The notes under the pieces: generated by a model
What the model saw: the letters and a program-made list of their open reading frames with translations, nothing else
Told to the model about the DNA's origin: nothing
The model's database searches: none
Translations under genes and position numbers: made by a program
Source: Chlorokybus atmophyticus
Taxonomy: Eukaryota; Streptophyta; Chlorokybophyceae; Chlorokybales; Chlorokybaceae
Reading direction: 5' to 3'
Assembly: GCA_009103225.1 (NCBI GenBank)
Contig: RHPI01002048.1
Span: forward strand, 754,322-818,321
Length of the DNA stretch: 64,000 bases
Part shown: one piece after another, positions 62,013 through 64,000 of the stretch
Layout of the letters: every line of letters begins with the position of its first letter
Numbering within the stretch: position 1 is the stretch's first letter

Positions 62013-62657
62013 CGCACCCACCACCGCCGCCGCCGCCGCCGCCGTTAAAGCTGCAGACCTAACCAAGACGAGCTGCAGATCTAGTCAGTCCCTAACCGTG
62101 GTCAAAAGTCACAATGGATTTTGCATGCATGGATGTCGCCTCACGTGACTTGTTTCATTCAGCATGTCAGTCAATGCAAGATCTTAGGCGAGGCCTATAC
62201 ACATACGATGCGCGTGTGCCTGTGGGTGTCATGATGCCCCTCCCGGTGAGCGACTCAGGTTGACGCCGTGTGTGCGTGTCGGTCGGTCGGTGTATCCCCA
62301 CAGTGGTGGCTTGCTCGGGAGTGGTGTGAGCCCGCCTGTGTGAGATCGTGTGCAGTAGTCGTTAGGAGGAGAAAGCTCCTCCTCCTGTTGATGGGTCGTG
62401 TGAGAGCCCGCTGTGGGCGCAAGGCCAGGGCTTGAGAAACTCTGACAAGAAAAGCCACTGTCTAGATGGAGCAGGCGGTTGAGCAACCTGCAGGTAAACT
62501 GCGCAGTTGCTGGATTGATGCGTGCTGTGGCCGGATGCTTGCTTACGGCCTGCTGGCTTTGCTTGATGTTGGTGTGTGTGTTGTTGACTGTGCTTGCTGG
62601 CATTGCTTATCATAAGATCGCCGTGGATAGCATCACACAAGTCAACGATTTTCTCCA
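62013..62657. promoter_or_regulatory. Divergent promoter, DDX24 / LRRC74-like
   Basis: This 645-bp interval separates two start codons. A GCN-triplet run (62023-62046) belongs to the DDX24 leader. No motif stands out. An upstream plus-strand frame with a hydrophobic stretch (62479 onward) could be a 5' leader and is not supported as a gene. Confidence 0.4.
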
Positions 62658-63972
62658 ATGCACACAGATCAACCCGCGCTCGCCACAGTCACCGAGGAGG
62701 ACGACACTGCTGCGCCTGCAGGCGCCAACGACGCCAACCACGATGACAACAACAAGGACAACACCAACCCTGACAACAAGGACAACCTTGTCCTTGACGA
62801 GCACCTGATCCCCAACCTGATCCGCCTGGTGGACGGCCGGGCCAGCGGTATCGGCGACGCTGGTTACGACGGTGATGACATCGATGATGACAACTTCACG
62901 GGACAAGAGTATGACGAGGAGGATGAGGGCGATGGAGTTGATGTCAGGGGGGATGGCGAGGATGTGCATGGCAAGGGGGCGTACATCGCCAAGTGCGATG
63001 AGATTGGCATCGTGCCTGTGTCGCAGGTGAGGAACCGGGGTGATGCGGGTGGTGAGAGTGGGGATGGAGGGTGGTTGCAGATTGGTGGGGTGATGTGGGG
63101 TGGACTTTGGTTTGTTCAGGTGATCAAGTATCTGGAGCAAGAGGAGCTGCTGGTGGGGCACTACGGCCTGGGCGTGAGAGGCGCCGCAGCTCTGTCATAC
63201 GCACTCCAGGTAACATGTGTGTGTATGAGCGCACGCACGCGTGAGTGCGCGCTTGAGTCCGTGTACGCGTGTGTTTGCGTGTTCGCGTGTAGTGCGTGCG
63301 TGCGTGCGTGCGCGTGCGCGTGTATCTGACAATGTCTGTGGCCATGCCATCTACACACTCTCTCCTGCATGGCGTTAAGCCTTAGGCCTCCAACTGAGCT
63401 CAAACCAAAATGCAGCACAACACCACTTGCAAAGTCCTCAAGCTCACCGACAACTCTCTCCCCGACGCCAGCCTCGCTTCCCTCTGCGACTCCCTCTCCC
63501 GCAACCCTCTCAGCTCCGCCACCGACCTGGACCTCTCTCACAACCGCGCGGGCCCGCGCACTGCCGCCGCTCTGTCGGCGTTGCTGCAGCCGGGGGCGGG
63601 GGCGGGAGGAAGATGTCACCTGAAGAGACTCAACATGCAAGGGTGTCATTTGAACGACAGGGATGCGACGGTGATAGCGGAGACGCTAGCTGATAATGAG
63701 ACGATGACGCACCTGGACCTGAGCCATAATGACATTACGGAAAGGGTGAGGGAGACACGCGCACACATGCACATGCACATGCACGCAGGCATGCGCTCTT
63801 GCACGCAGGAGCCTGCGCACTTGTATGCACGCACGCGCATGCGCTTGTGTATCGGTTTTGTATGCTGCAAAGGAGGGAAGGCGTGATGTGTGGGCTGTTT
63901 GCCTGTGCAGTCGGGTACAGCGTTTGGGTCAATGCTCAGGCTAAACACGGCTCTTATCGACGTCAACTTAAG
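62658..63972 (+). CDS. LRRC74-like leucine-rich repeat protein (5' part; 3' end beyond window)
   Basis: Four exons, 62658-63026, 63120-63209, 63416-63745 and 63911-63972, are in phase, and the gene continues past the right edge. The first 100 residues are Asp/Asn-rich and acidic. Then YIAKCDEIGIVPVSQVIKYL and HYGLGVRGAAALSYALQHN match the entry segment of LRRC74A/B, followed by RNI-type repeats (LDLSHNRAGPRTAAALSALL, HLDLSHNDITER, GSMLRLNTALIDVNL). LRRC74-type proteins are found mainly in ciliated organisms, though their function is little known. The start ATG at 62658 is the first in frame. Confidence 0.85.
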
Positions 63973-64000
63973 GTGGGCACACGTCTTGAAGTACTGAGTC

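Noticed and set aside
61599-62066. Upstream start of DDX24 beginning VRSAALTAAAAA
   Set aside because: That frame begins with a non-ATG codon; the first ATG at 62012 gives a sensible N-terminus.

Overview
The window is a nuclear chromosome segment from an intron-rich eukaryote, most likely a flagellate green alga. Genes are split into many short exons (up to 18) joined by GT-AG introns, with a few GC-AG introns. Two proteins are plant-type: a PP7-like phosphatase and an ORC1 with a PHD finger in its N-terminal BAH region. Several others belong to organisms with centrioles and cilia: SAS-6, BBIP1 (BBS18), an EFHC1/Rib72-like axonemal protein and an LRRC74-like protein. The species cannot be named from the sequence alone. 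Exon coordinates below were assembled by hand from splice signals, reading phase and protein-family similarity.

Layout. 1-6.2 kb holds the 5' part of an EFHC1-like gene (minus), then an AT-rich gene-free island of about 2.4 kb flanked by repeat pieces, then a lone DM10 exon that belongs to no complete gene. 6.2-14.6 kb is one long minus-strand gene for a coiled-coil protein with a possible N-terminal membrane segment. 15.2-18.2 kb is a LONRF-type TPR-RING-LON gene (plus). 20.4-29.6 kb carries three minus-strand genes: AAR2 (U5 snRNP assembly), a secreted Cys-rich protein, and NKAP. 29.9-42.4 kb alternates NDUFS5 (+), a mitochondrial SLC25 carrier (-), PP7 (+), TSG101/VPS23 (-) and IMMP2L (+). 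43.8-57.1 kb holds SAS-6 (-), BBIP1 (+), ORC1 (+) and a C1orf131/Faf1-like gene (+) interrupted by a 120-base gap. 57.8-64 kb holds DDX24/Mak5 (-) and the 5' part of an LRRC74-like gene (+).

Arrangement. Six gene pairs are head to head with 64-652 bp between start codons: coiled-coil/LONRF, NKAP/NDUFS5, SLC25/PP7, TSG101/IMMP2L, SAS-6/BBIP1 and DDX24/LRRC74. Functional themes recur: cilium and centriole (EFHC, SAS-6, BBIP1, LRRC74), mitochondrion (NDUFS5, SLC25, IMMP2L), splicing (AAR2, NKAP), ribosome biogenesis (C1orf131-like, DDX24) and DNA replication (ORC1). E2F-like sites lie close upstream of ORC1, between SAS-6 and BBIP1, and upstream of the coiled-coil gene.

I found no prokaryotic system, virus, CRISPR array, rRNA or tRNA. 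The most unusual items are the unrecognised coiled-coil protein, the secreted protein with VWFC-like and Dickkopf-like cysteine modules, the orphan DM10 exon beside the AT-rich island, a foldback element in a SAS-6 intron, and a duplicated splice-acceptor segment in ORC1.
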